This document shows, piece by piece, positions 52,124 to 60,658 of a DNA stretch of 64,000 bases. The stretch lies in the NCBI RefSeq assembly GCF_030412265.1, contig NZ_JAUHLN010000004.1, positions 62,001 through 126,000 of the forward strand, in the 5' to 3' direction. The first letter of the stretch is position 1. The number at the start of each line of letters is the position of its first letter. Origin of the DNA: Fictibacillus terranigra. GTDB lineage: Bacteria > Bacillota > Bacilli > Bacillales > Fictibacillaceae. The position numbers and the translations under genes were made by a program. Below the pieces are notes generated by a model. It had not been told where the DNA came from, searched no databases, and saw only the letters and a program-made list of their open reading frames with translations.

Positions 52124-53728
52124 TTACTTCTCTGTGTCCACTCTTATCCTCTTTGAAGGTTTGCTCTCATTGTGGGTCCGGTCCAGTGCTGTAACCAAAT
52201 ACGTGTAAGCCTTTCCGCTCTCTATTGTTTTGTCGGAGAACAAGTATCGTTTCTTTGGGCTGTATACCGTTGTAAGCAAGTGGGCCGGATCTTCTATGTT
52301 TCCTGATTTTTTCCCATTAAAACGGTAGACGGCGTAAGCAGTGGCATCGCTGTGCTTATTATGCTTTTCGATCGCAAAGGAAACCTCATTATTATTAACC
52401 TGAATTCTGCGGATTTTTGGCGCTTTCGGTGTTTGATCATCAATCCAGGGCATGGGAGGTATTAAAGAAGGATATTTGTAGATATCGTTCTGTAAACGGT
52501 CGGCGATTCCAAGCGGATTTTTGCGTAGATCTTTGGCACTAAAGTGCATGCTTCCTTTAAAGTCCCCATACGTACGATTTAATTTTAACTGATTGGGCAT
52601 TTCTTCCGGGTTCAGCCAGTTGGATACTCCATTCGTTATCGTATTGATTTTATAATCTGCTTGTCCTATATAGAGCTGAACGTTTTTGCCCCTGACTTCC
52701 TTTGCCCACCAATCCAGCAGCTTCGCATAATCTGCAACGGGCAGGCCAATGTTCCAATAAATTTGCGGTGCAATGTAATCAATATATCCATTGTTGATCC
52801 AAGTCCTGGTGTCTGCATACAAATCATCATAGTTCGTTTGCCCGGCTGCGGTGTCTGAACCAGTTGGATCTACCGCCTTATTGCGCCACACACCAAAGGG
52901 GCTTATACCAAACTTGACATAGGATTTTTCTGATTTTATCGTTTCGTTCAGGTGCTTTACAAGCTGGTTCACATTGTCGCGGCGCCAATCGTCAATATCG
53001 GAGAATCGTGTTTTTCCGTATGCTTCATATGTGGATTGATCTGGAAAAGGAACTCCTGCGATTTTGTAGGGATAGAAATAGTCATCCATATGAACCGCAT
53101 CAATATCATAATGTTGAACCACCTCCAAAATACCATCGATGATAAATTGCTGTGCTTCAGGGATGCCGGGATTAAAATACAGCTGCTGGCCATAAGGAAC
53201 AACCCAGTCCGGATGCTGTCTGGCCGGATGGTCGGCGGGAAGTTTATTCAGGTCCGACAGTCCGGCTGTTTTGCCCAGCGGCATCGTAATACGGTACGGA
53301 TTAAACCAGGCATGAAATTCCAAGTTGCGTTTATGTGCTTCTTCTACCATGAAAGAAAGGGGATCATAGCCAGGGTCTTTTCCCTGGACACCCGTTAAAT
53401 ACTTGGACCAAAGACCATATTGGGAAGGGTAGAAGGCGTCAGCCGTCGGTTTAATCTGCATCACAACCGCATTCATGTTCATGGCCTTTTGTTCATCAAG
53501 GAATCTAGTAAACTCTTCTTTTTGCTGTGCAATGGAAAGCCCGGGTTTGGACGGCCAGTCAATGTTGGTTACGCTGGCAATCCAGGCCGCCCGCAATTCT
53601 TGTTTGGGATAAAGTGTTTGTGCATGATGAGGGGATTTTTCAGCAAAAGCATCTTGGGGAGAAAGCAGAAGATTTCCGCCGATTAAAGCAGCTAACCATA
53701 ATGAAACCGCCTTTTTCCTGCATACCAT
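52124..53728 (-). CDS. GHL10-family secreted glycosidase, YngK-like (534 aa)
   Basis: A signal peptide (about residues 1-29, ending DAFA) precedes a TIM-barrel GHL10/DUF187 domain: ELRAAWIASVTNIDWPSKPG, FHAWFNPYR, DAVHMDDYFYPY, FGISPFGVWRNK and DYIAPQIYWN, including acidic residues at likely catalytic positions (HMDDYF). A fibronectin-like C-terminal module (about 430-534) follows. The start ATG 53728 follows AGAGAGG. B. subtilis YngK is the same type; related enzymes cut sugar-amine polymers or glycopeptide. Extracellular or wall-associated. Confidence 0.83.
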   Translation of the reverse strand: MVCRKKAVSLWLAALIGGNLLLSPQDAFAEKSPHHAQTLYPKQELRAAWIASVTNIDWPSKPGLSIAQQKEEFTRFLDEQKAMNMNAVVMQIKPTADAFYPSQYGLWSKYLTGVQGKDPGYDPLSFMVEEAHKRNLEFHAWFNPYRITMPLGKTAGLSDLNKLPADHPARQHPDWVVPYGQQLYFNPGIPEAQQFIIDGILEVVQHYDIDAVHMDDYFYPYKIAGVPFPDQSTYEAYGKTRFSDIDDWRRDNVNQLVKHLNETIKSEKSYVKFGISPFGVWRNKAVDPTGSDTAAGQTNYDDLYADTRTWINNGYIDYIAPQIYWNIGLPVADYAKLLDWWAKEVRGKNVQLYIGQADYKINTITNGVSNWLNPEEMPNQLKLNRTYGDFKGSMHFSAKDLRKNPLGIADRLQNDIYKYPSLIPPMPWIDDQTPKAPKIRRIQVNNNEVSFAIEKHNKHSDATAYAVYRFNGKKSGNIEDPAHLLTTVYSPKKRYLFSDKTIESGKAYTYLVTALDRTHNESKPSKRIRVDTEK

Positions 53729-54076
53729 CACAAAACCTCTCTTCCTTCTTTTGTAATTTTTAGGAATAATTTTATTATAAAAGATTGGAGGAACCACGAC
53801 CCATTGCTTTTGGTTTATTTTTCATAAAAAGTAATGGGCCTATCATCTTAGATCATCCGCTGACTAATCGCGCAATGGATCTGCTAATAAGGCAGAGTAC
53901 TAGATTCCATGCGTGTAAAATATATCTGTCGGAGGAAAATAAGGCTGGCAGGTACTTATGCGTAAAAATTTTTTCACAGTTCTAAAGATAGACAGCTCTC
54001 GCACCGCTTTTGTAATAAAAATGAGATGTTATTCCTTAAGAATTCCGGGTATTTTACTAGCAAAGGAGGGGTAACA

Positions 54077-54352
54077 ATGAGCCAAACAACTACAAGCTTT
54101 AAGCCATGGGTAATAGTTGGATTAGGCACATCAGCAACTGCAGTATGGTTATCCTCTAAACACAATCGTATACGCGCCAAATGCTGGGTAAGGAATTTTA
54201 CTAGAAAAGTGATGCCGGATCCATGCTACAAAACCAAAGTTTTACCTGTGGAAAAAGGCGGCCATCCGAATCCATATGACCACGAGGATTCTAAAATGGT
54301 ATCAGAAGGTTCCGTCTATGGTGTCCATTATTTTAATGAAAAGAAACAGTAG
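54077..54352 (+). CDS. Small membrane-anchored protein (91 aa)
   Basis: One N-terminal hydrophobic helix (PWVIVGLGTSATAVWLSS, residues 10-27) is followed by a basic stretch (KHNRIRAKCWVRNFTRK) and a Pro/Asp-rich tail. AAAGGAGG is 8 nt before ATG 54077 and a terminator follows, so it is surely expressed. No named family recognised. Confidence 0.6.
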   Translation: MSQTTTSFKPWVIVGLGTSATAVWLSSKHNRIRAKCWVRNFTRKVMPDPCYKTKVLPVEKGGHPNPYDHEDSKMVSEGSVYGVHYFNEKKQ

Positions 54353-54377
54353 GAATATCGCAGTACTTTACTATTCT

Positions 54378-54412
54378 AGCTTGTGACCACTTTATATTCA
54401 CAAGCTTTTTTT
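54378..54412 (+). terminator. Terminator
   Basis: AGCTTGTGA pairs with TCACAAGCT, followed by seven T residues. Confidence 0.8.
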
Positions 54413-54629
54413 ATTGTCAAAAGTGAGAGATGGTTGCCAAGGCCATATGCATTATGTAAAGGATGAAGGGAATTATTATTTGTCACTGTGGGATCTAAAG
54501 ATCGTGCTGCCATATAAGGCGGCTCTTTTTAATGAACAAAAGGGCAGGATAGTTGTGGAAAGGTGGTGAATCACAACACCATAGGAAGCAAGCTTTTAAT
54601 AATACTAATAGCCATAAGGAGTGAACAAT

Positions 54630-55130
54630 TTGAATGATAAAATTCAAAAAATAACAACCAACTTGTGGTTCAACACAGAAGCCGAAGAGGCAGCGAGGTA
54701 CTACACTTCTATTTTTAGAAATTCTAAAATCGGAACAATCACCCGCTATGGAAAAGAAAGGCATAAAATTGACGGGCTAACAGAAGGGGACGTAATGACC
54801 ATAAGGTTCCAATTGGAAGGGCAGGAATTCGTAGCGTTGAACGGCGGTCCGCAATTCAAATTTACAGAAGCAATATCCTTTATCGTGAATTGTGAAACGC
54901 AAGAAGAATTGGACTACTTTTGGCAAAAACTCTCAGAGGGTGGAGATGAGAAAGCACAAGTTTGTGGTTGGCTGAAAGATAGATACGGTGTATCCTGGCA
55001 AATTGTTCCTATCGCTCTAAATGATATGTTAACCGACCCCAACCCCGAAAAGTCCGAAAGAGTTATGCAGGCATTGCTGCAAATGAAAAAAATCAACATC
55101 AATGTCTTGAAGGATGTGTATGAGGAATAG
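54630..55130 (+). CDS. PhnB-like VOC protein (166 aa)
   Basis: The PhnB/3-dmu-9_3-mt branch of the glyoxalase fold: ITTNLWFNTEAEEAARYYTSIF at the N-terminus, EFVALNGGPQFKFTEAISFIVNC and DRYGVSWQIVP near the C-terminus. TTG 54630 is 8 nt after AAGGAG and preferred to the GTG at 54621. Members are common in bacilli and mostly uncharacterised; no phosphonate genes are nearby. Confidence 0.78.
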   Translation: MNDKIQKITTNLWFNTEAEEAARYYTSIFRNSKIGTITRYGKERHKIDGLTEGDVMTIRFQLEGQEFVALNGGPQFKFTEAISFIVNCETQEELDYFWQKLSEGGDEKAQVCGWLKDRYGVSWQIVPIALNDMLTDPNPEKSERVMQALLQMKKININVLKDVYEE

Positions 55131-55259
55131 AACTTTTATAAACATGTGGGTTCATGAACCGGTGCCTGCCTAAAAAAGGCATTTTGAAATATACGAACAT
55201 ATGTTTTATAATGTGTTTGAGATTAAAATACGTATCGAAATGAGATGGAGGAAGTATAT

Positions 55260-55763
55260 ATGTATGTAACGATTTCAGATTTCATTAAAGAATGGAATAA
55301 GGAAGCGATATTAACGCAAAAGATTTTGGACGGTTTGACAGACGATTCATTAAAACAACACGTTTATCCGGAAGGTCGTACCCTGGGAAGGATTGCGTGG
55401 CATCTCACAACAAGTATTCCAGATTATCTAGTTCATTTCGGGTTTAAGATAAATGGGGTAGAAAATTCAGAAAGCGTCCCAACGTCAGCAAAAGAAATTG
55501 CTGAAACCTTTCAAAGAGTAAGTGCTGACGCAGCAAAAGTCATTGAACAACAATGGACAGACGAATCCTTAAACCAAATACAAGAAGCATTCGGAAGACA
55601 GGAAACAAATGCTTCAATTCTGATCGGACTAATCAAGCATATTGTTCATCATCGCGGACAAGTTACAGTTCTTATGCGTCAAGCAGGAATAAAACCTTTT
55701 GGGGTTTATGGACCACCAAAAGAAGATTGGATTCATTTAGGGGTGGAAAATCCACCACTTTAA
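55260..55763 (+). CDS. DinB-family protein (167 aa)
   Basis: A four-helix-bundle metal-binding protein of the DinB/YfiT-like superfamily. The three metal-ligand histidines are visible in GRIAWHLTTSI and IKHIVHHRGQVTVLMRQAG. ATG 55260 follows GGAGG, preferred to 55245. Such proteins act as small thiol-dependent transferases or are stress induced; the substrate is unknown. A terminator follows. Confidence 0.82.
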   Translation: MYVTISDFIKEWNKEAILTQKILDGLTDDSLKQHVYPEGRTLGRIAWHLTTSIPDYLVHFGFKINGVENSESVPTSAKEIAETFQRVSADAAKVIEQQWTDESLNQIQEAFGRQETNASILIGLIKHIVHHRGQVTVLMRQAGIKPFGVYGPPKEDWIHLGVENPPL

Positions 55764-55774
55764 TATTGAGATCA

Positions 55775-55800
55775 GGCTGCCAAAAGTGGCAGTCTTTTTT
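55775..55800 (+). terminator. Terminator of the dinB-like gene
   Basis: GGCTGCCA with TGGCAGTC around AAAG, then TTTTTT. Confidence 0.8.
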
Positions 55801-55950
55801 GTTATTGAACGATCGAGCAGATGACTCCAAGGAGGAATTCTTATTTCTCTTTCCGAAGAAATATAATAGAAAAATTTGGGTAGAGCGAAACATCAATTGG
55901 AGAACAGATCGAGAAGCAGCATTTCATAACGCAATAATGGTGATTAAATA

Positions 55951-56021
55951 GAGGTGAGGGATTTGGTGAAAGCAGATTAATTAGCCTCCTAAATAACGTA
56001 AGCACAATTTTAGGAGGCTGA
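55951..56021 (+). promoter_or_regulatory. Relic cat-86-type translational attenuator (leader ORF and hairpin)
   Basis: GAGGTGAGG (55951-55959) precedes a leader ORF from TTG 55963: M-V-K-A-D-stop. Changing the TAA at codon 6 to a sense codon extends the frame to a stop at 55990-55992 (M-V-K-A-D-x-L-A-S). This resembles the chloramphenicol-responsive cat-86 leader that begins MVKTD. The inverted repeat AGCCTCCTAAA/TTTAGGAGGCT (55983-55993 and 56009-56019) would sequester the AGGAGG of the downstream cat relic. Confidence 0.6.
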
Positions 56022-56025
56022 TTAT

Positions 56026-56378
56026 ATGGTTTAATTAATAGAGAAAACTGGAATAGAACTCAGTATTTCGAGCATTATTTAGGTCAAAAATGCACCTTTA
56101 GCTTAACAGCAATTATAGACATTACAACGTTATTAGAGCAGCTTCGAAACAAGGAAATCAAGCGATATCCCGCCTTTATCTACATGGTCAGCAGAATAGT
56201 GAACGCTCATGTAGAATTTAGAACTTCCTTTGATGATGAGGGAAATTTAGGTTATTGGGACGAGGATAACGCCTGCAGCACTTCAAGCCATCATGCCGTA
56301 TGTGATGGATATCACGCTAGTCTTTTTATAGAGGAGCTGCAACAATTAGCCAATAACTTTCATGACTGGCTGCCGTAA
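56026..56378 (+). pseudogene. Chloramphenicol acetyltransferase (CatA type), internally deleted
   Basis: NWNRTQYFEHYLGQKCTFSLTA through LRNKEIKRYPAFIYMVSRIVNAH and RTSFDDEGNLGYWDE is the N-terminal half of a type A chloramphenicol acetyltransferase. It then jumps directly to the catalytic HHAVCDGYHASLF and the C-terminus. About 90-100 residues between are deleted (family about 215 aa), and the initiating ATG at 56026 is out of frame by one base. The catalytic His is retained, but the fold cannot be complete. Confidence 0.82.
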
Positions 56379-56397
56379 AGATAACCGATTTGATATA

Positions 56398-56480
56398 GGG
56401 TGAGTACCTTGAGATATGCACCCTCTTCTGTAAAGGGCGCTTTCCTGTCACAAGGATCAGCGCCTGGTTTTCGTATTTTT
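56398..56480 (+). promoter_or_regulatory. Structured leader upstream of the APH-like gene
   Basis: AGGGTG/CACCCT, then GGCGCT (56436-56441) pairing with AGCGCC (56458-56463), then a T-rich stretch, and a second GGGCG at about 56482 that could compete. This is the look of an attenuator, as found before antibiotic-resistance genes in bacilli. No convincing leader peptide is seen beyond a 5-codon ORF. Confidence 0.35.
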
Positions 56481-56540
56481 AAGGGCGTCTTTATATGCGC
56501 TTTAAAAGAACCCATTGTATTAAAAAGGAGACGGATCAGG

Positions 56541-57458
56541 ATGAGCAGCCGCATAGAGAATGCTGAGTTTGACTGGGTAAAAAAAACGATTATGAGAAAT
56601 TTTGAACACCTGAAGATTAATCATATCGCGCCACTTGGTGAAGGCTGGAGGAGTCGTGCATTTCTAATTAATCATGAGCTTGTGTTTCGATTTCCAAAGG
56701 AAAAAGAAGGAGCCATTGATACAGCAAAAGAAATAAAGGCGTTACCCAACCTGAAAAAACATATTTCCCTAAACATCCCGGAATTTATTTATTGTGGCAA
56801 ACAAGCTAATGGTTTTCCTTTTGTCGGCTACAAACTATTGCCTGGAGAGCCCATGGATGAACAACTATTTCACTCATTACCATCAGAAACAAAGAACAAA
56901 ATTGCCGAGCAAATCGCTGAATTTATGGATCAGATCAGTTCATTTTGTGTTGACCAGGCGAGGGAATATAATATACGGATAAAGAGCTTCTATCAACATT
57001 ACTTAGAGACATTCCGTGAAGTGAAGAAAAAAGCTTTTACTCGAATCGACCAAGAAATGAAAACATATCTATCTTTTCGATTTGAAACATACCTCGAGAG
57101 TAAGAACCACTTCAGCTATACACCTAAGCTCCTTCATGCTGATTTATCGTTGGACCATTTATTATTTGATCAAAAGAGGCAAGAACTAACTGGAATCATC
57201 GATTTTGGCGACATGAAAATGGGTGATCCCGATTATGAATATTTGTATTTGCTGGAGGAGTGCGGAGAGGCATTTACAAAAAAAGTGATGGAAGTGAGAA
57301 AGGAAGAAAACGTTCAACAGAGGCTGGAAAAGCTCTCTTTTTTCCTGACAGCTGATAACGTTTTGCTATTATTGGAAGGCTTAAAAAGAAATAATAGAGA
57401 GATTGTAAACAAAGCAATAGAAATCATTCAGTGTGAAATGAAAAAGCCACATACTTAG
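56541..57458 (+). CDS. Aminoglycoside/macrolide phosphotransferase (APH) family protein (305 aa)
   Basis: A kinase-like small-molecule phosphotransferase. Near the C-terminus LLHADLSLDHLLFD (Brenner-type HxDxxxxxH variant) supplies the catalytic Asp, and GIIDFGDMKMGDPDYEY is the DFG-like metal motif. The N-lobe shows LGEGWRSRAFLINHELVFRFPKEKE with the ATP-binding Lys. ATG 56541 lies about 8 nt after AAAAGGAG. HADLSxDH is typical of APH(2'')/Mph-like members, so an antibiotic is a possible substrate, but many family members have other substrates. Confidence 0.78.
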   Translation: MSSRIENAEFDWVKKTIMRNFEHLKINHIAPLGEGWRSRAFLINHELVFRFPKEKEGAIDTAKEIKALPNLKKHISLNIPEFIYCGKQANGFPFVGYKLLPGEPMDEQLFHSLPSETKNKIAEQIAEFMDQISSFCVDQAREYNIRIKSFYQHYLETFREVKKKAFTRIDQEMKTYLSFRFETYLESKNHFSYTPKLLHADLSLDHLLFDQKRQELTGIIDFGDMKMGDPDYEYLYLLEECGEAFTKKVMEVRKEENVQQRLEKLSFFLTADNVLLLLEGLKRNNREIVNKAIEIIQCEMKKPHT

Positions 57459-57762
57459 GCATCGTGGTTCAACCTGGCTTGATGGGGCATTAAGAATCCT
57501 CTTTTTTATCAGGTTGTGTACCAGCAGTTTATTGAAAAAGTTTGCTTTTTGAAAGTTATAAAAGTGTTTCGGATGTGATTCTAGTACATGTGGGGAGGCC
57601 AGGCTGCCAGAAAGCCCCTATTGAGCCTATTTCTCAGTAACTTTTTACTTATCTTTGCATATATTAATGTACTCCTATTGAAACTTACTTATAAAACCCG
57701 TTCATATATGATCGGGTTCCTTTGTGTTTAGGTTAACAGGAGAATAGAAAAAACCTGAACTT
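57459..57762. other. Intergenic stretch without recognised gene
   Basis: Only hairpins are seen: AACCCG/CGGGTT near 57697-57718 followed by CCTTT, a candidate plus-strand terminator, and the minus-strand terminator CTGAA/TTCAG-TTTTTT at 57748-57766 that overlaps the stop of the next relic. Confidence 0.4.
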
Positions 57763-58232
57763 TCATTCAGGCAGGTTTAATTTATAATTAGGATGCGTTT
57801 GATGCGCTCTTTTAGAGTTTCCATGCAACGCAGCGGGAACATATCGCTCTCTGGAGTCTTTCATATTTTTGGAACAGTCATCTAAGGCATTAAAACGATG
57901 TTTTCTAAGATATTCCAAATTTTTGAAATAACTTCATACGTAGTTGCTCTTGACTGTCTCCATATGCTCCAAAGCATGGCCGATATCCAAATGGCCTTTG
58001 TTTGTTAAGTCCTCATCAGAAAATAAGACGCAATATCACAAGCTGTAACGCCTAAACCTGTTTTGTTGCCGACCGCCGTAAAAGAACATGCTCCCGCTGT
58101 GCAGTCAAATATTTTCTTTCCCTTCAGTGCTTCTACAGAAAGAGAAAACATATCCAAATACTCCTCAAAGGTTCTTCCGATAAAAACAATTCTCTCCAGA
58201 TCTAACTTTTTAAACTGCTCGACTCTGCTCAA
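57763..58232 (-). pseudogene. Class I SAM-dependent methyltransferase, frameshifted and internally deleted
   Basis: From ATG 58232 the minus strand gives MSRVEQFKKLDLERIVFIGR, then the SAM-binding stretch FDCTAGACSFTAVGNKTGLGVTACDIA. A frameshift near 58010 follows. The second frame continues (DLTNKGHLDIGHALEHMETV) to an in-frame TGA, then NLEYLRKHRFNALDDCS..RYVPA to the stop at 57763-57765. The central catalytic portion is missing. Confidence 0.65.
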
Positions 58233-58414
58233 CTGAACTCACCTCAATATCAAGAATTAAAATAAATAATATCACAATACCAGGAACACTTATGGCATTT
58301 TTTTCTTTTTTGAACAAGTAAGTTGAATGTCACTGCATAACATGTTACTATTAGGTCACTTAATAAAGGTGACCCTTTATTCACATGTTTAATTCGACTG
58401 AAAGGATTGTTGGA

Positions 58415-59191
58415 ATGGATGAGAAGCTTTCTACTGTATTTAAAGCCTTGGGACACCCGATCCGAAGGCACATACTGGATCTTCTGAAGCAATCGCCGAA
58501 AACTACGGGTGAACTTATCGAATATTTTCCCGATGTGACGCGCTACGCCATCATGAAGCATTTAAGGATTCTGGAGGAAGGGAATCTGGTGCTGGTTCGG
58601 CGTGAAGGCAAATATAAAAGAAACTTTCTCAATGCAGTGCCGCTGCAAGAAGTGCATAACCGCTGGGTAGGTAAATATATGGAGACAACGGCCAGCTCAT
58701 TGTTAAACCTGCAGTCGCTTGCAGAACCAAAAGGAGGAAATGAAACGATGGCAAACACTAAGGATTTTCATATTGAACAAGAGATCTTCATCAATGCAAC
58801 TAGGGCAGAGGTTTTTCACGCATTGACAGAAAAAGCAGGGGATTGGTGGGAGTTCCGCATTGCGCCAAAGGGGGTATCTTCCCATTTTACATTTGATCCA
58901 GTGCCGGGAGGGCTCTTTATGGAAAAATGGGGGGATAATGAGGGGGCAGTCTGGGGCAATGTTTATTATGTAAATGCTCCGGAAGAAATTCGTCTGTACG
59001 GACATCTTGGCATGCGCGGCGCTGTAAACAGTGCCTATACTTACCGTCTTGTCGAGAAAGATGGAGGAACCTTGCTTCAACTTTCCCATTCCGCATCTGG
59101 ACTGCTGGAAGAGCAATGGGAACAAGAGCACGCGAAAGGATGGGAGTATCTTCTCGGAACCCTTCTGAAAAATTACGTTGAAAATAAATAG
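58415..59191 (+). CDS. ArsR-type HTH fused to SRPBCC (AHSA1) domain (258 aa)
   Basis: The N-terminal 95 residues are an ArsR-like winged helix (FKALGHPIRRHILDLLKQSPKTTGELIEYF, then MKHLRILEEGNLV). The C-terminal 150 residues are an AHSA1/START-like ligand-binding fold (INATRAEVFHALTEKAGDWWEF to GWEYLLGTLLKNYVE). No Cys metal site is seen. Between the domains lies a perfect internal ribosome site (AAAGGAGG, 58731-58738) before ATG 58749, so the SRPBCC domain may also be made alone. Probably a ligand-responsive regulator. Confidence 0.78.
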   Translation: MDEKLSTVFKALGHPIRRHILDLLKQSPKTTGELIEYFPDVTRYAIMKHLRILEEGNLVLVRREGKYKRNFLNAVPLQEVHNRWVGKYMETTASSLLNLQSLAEPKGGNETMANTKDFHIEQEIFINATRAEVFHALTEKAGDWWEFRIAPKGVSSHFTFDPVPGGLFMEKWGDNEGAVWGNVYYVNAPEEIRLYGHLGMRGAVNSAYTYRLVEKDGGTLLQLSHSASGLLEEQWEQEHAKGWEYLLGTLLKNYVENK

Positions 59192-59329
59192 TTTCCTTAA
59201 AAATCGGAGGAAGCAAAGATAGCAGATTTAAAGAAAATAAAGGGCATTCTTGAAAAAGGAACTAATTAATTAAACATTTGTTTAAATAGAAGAAGGAAAG
59301 AAGTCCCCCAGACAGCATTCCAAGAATCG

Positions 59330-59476
59330 CATGGGGAATTTTTTGAAGAGAATGGCAGTATCAAGATGCCGGTATCGGTTCAAGCCCATCATGCCCTGGT
59401 GGACGGCGTTCATACTGGAAAGTACTTTAGCAGGCTGCACGGCTGGCTGAATGATCCGGATAACTATACTGATTAA
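59330..59476 (+). pseudogene. Second chloramphenicol acetyltransferase-family C-terminal relic
   Basis: GEFFEENGSIKMPVSVQAHHALVDG and VHTGKYFSRLHGWLNDPD are the C-terminal catalytic strand, HHxxxDG motif and last helix of a CatA-type acetyltransferase. It is different in sequence from the relic at 56026. Only about 48 residues remain, with no start or ribosome site. Confidence 0.75.
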
Positions 59477-59480
59477 AGAG

Positions 59481-59510
59481 TAAACGCCTCCTATTCGGAG
59501 GCGTTTTTCA
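59481..59510. terminator. Bidirectional terminator
   Basis: AAACGCCTCC with GGAGGCGTTT around a short loop, flanked by A and T runs. Confidence 0.85.
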
Positions 59511-59774
59511 TTAATTAATGTAGGGAGATGCTTCTCTATAAATAAAGGCTACATGCTTTATGCTTGCTTTTACTTTGGAAGCGGCTTCTAAAACGGTTGA
59601 GGTATATCTGGCTTCCAGCCATTCCTGCTGGATTGGATCATCGACAAGCAGTATGAGGGTATTACCCTCAATGTTACGGGCAATGACCGTACTGAACCAT
59701 GTCTCGAAGTTGGGACCGCTTATTTTTTCCTTAATCTCTTTCAAAATTTCATCCCACAAGATTTGAGCGTCCAT
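59511..59774 (-). CDS. Stand-alone DnaA N-terminal (domain I)-like protein (87 aa)
   Basis: The whole protein matches DnaA domain I: LWDEILKEIKEKISGPNFETWFSTVIARNIEGNTLILLVDDPIQQEWLEARY, including the conserved Trp and the FETWF core. The AAA+ and DNA-binding domains of DnaA are absent and no remnant follows; a terminator lies right after the stop. The ribosome site AAAGGAGAG is good, so it is a free-standing gene. In DnaA this domain binds helicase and other DnaA copies, so a modulatory role in initiation is possible. Confidence 0.72.
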   Translation of the reverse strand: MDAQILWDEILKEIKEKISGPNFETWFSTVIARNIEGNTLILLVDDPIQQEWLEARYTSTVLEAASKVKASIKHVAFIYREASPYIN

Positions 59775-59816
59775 TTACACTACTCTCCTTTACCTCAACT
59801 GATCCATTTAATCTTA

Positions 59817-59954
59817 TCATACTTTGGGAACGGTATTTCCAAAGAAAGGGCTTGTTATACAGAAAATGCAGAAAATGAAACAAAGACCAGGGAGCTCTGA
59901 CCTTTTATTAGCTGAGATTCGTGTTCTCCCCAAATCGATTCCCATCGTGGCCAT
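59817..59954 (-). CDS. Possible 45-aa small protein
   Basis: A short minus-strand ORF with a strong ribosome site (AAGGAGAG, 7 nt before ATG 59954). It reads MATMGIDLGRTRISANKRSE followed by a hydrophobic, Cys-containing stretch (LCFIFCIFCI). It matches no family; it could be a small membrane peptide or a gene start that lost its frame. Confidence 0.3.
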   Translation of the reverse strand: MATMGIDLGRTRISANKRSELPGLCFIFCIFCITSPFFGNTVPKV

Positions 59955-60087
59955 TATACACTCTCCTTCGGTTAATCTTCTTAGACAACATTTGTTTTCA
60001 ACGTGACTATTATATAATTTGGGTCCTGCAAATTTAAACAAAATATGGAAAACCGTACAATGGCCTATTAAACTTTTATCCTGTTTT

Positions 60088-60537
60088 TTAAACGTTCGTT
60101 TCATAGAAAGCCCGTCCAGACGTTTCAACCTGTGAAAAGATAAAATGGGTGACGGTTTGAGCATAGGGGTTTACGTGTTCAATAAATTCTTCTGCTTTCG
60201 CGAATGTCGGGAACTGCAGTTTCAGCATAAAACACGCATTGCCGGCAATACGGTAGCAGAACTCCACGTTCGGCAGCCTCTCGATAAAGTGTTTGAAGGA
60301 CCTGTAGTCCCCGTTTTTAATGGTGGCTTCCACAATGCATTGGATCGGCTGCCCCAGCTTTTCATAATCTACTTCCACCGTATACTTTTTAATAATGCCG
60401 AACGATTCCATTCTTCTTACGCGCTCTGTGACAGAGGGTGAAGAGAGGTTAACCCTTCTGCCAAGCTCACTCATCGATAAGCGGCTGTTCTTGCTCAGTT
60501 CATCTATGATTCTTCTATCCATATCGTCAATTTTCAT
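60088..60537 (-). CDS. Lrp/AsnC-family transcriptional regulator (149 aa)
   Basis: An N-terminal HTH (DMDRRIIDELSKNSRLSMSELGRRVNLSSPSVTERVRRMESFGII) and a C-terminal RAM domain (CIVEATIKNGDYRSFKHFIERLPNVEFCYRIAGNACFMLKL). Size and sequence fit the LrpC-like group of bacilli. GGAGGA precedes the start with rather long spacing. It is divergent from the carboxymuconolactone decarboxylase-like gene at 60659, its likely target. Confidence 0.85.
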   Translation of the reverse strand: MKIDDMDRRIIDELSKNSRLSMSELGRRVNLSSPSVTERVRRMESFGIIKKYTVEVDYEKLGQPIQCIVEATIKNGDYRSFKHFIERLPNVEFCYRIAGNACFMLKLQFPTFAKAEEFIEHVNPYAQTVTHFIFSQVETSGRAFYETNV

Positions 60538-60658
60538 TTCTTAAAGAAATCCTCCTAAACTCATTTTCTTCTTAAAGTAATCGGGTAAAGTACATTCCCC
60601 GTTTAATGGGAAGCAACCAGGAGCTTTGCTATCCTAAATGTACAAGGAGGTTAGAATA

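Noticed and set aside
55833-55951. About 38 codons ending at 55951 downstream of the dinB-like gene
   Set aside because: No start or ribosome site and no family I can recognise; probably the tail of a lost gene, but not assignable.
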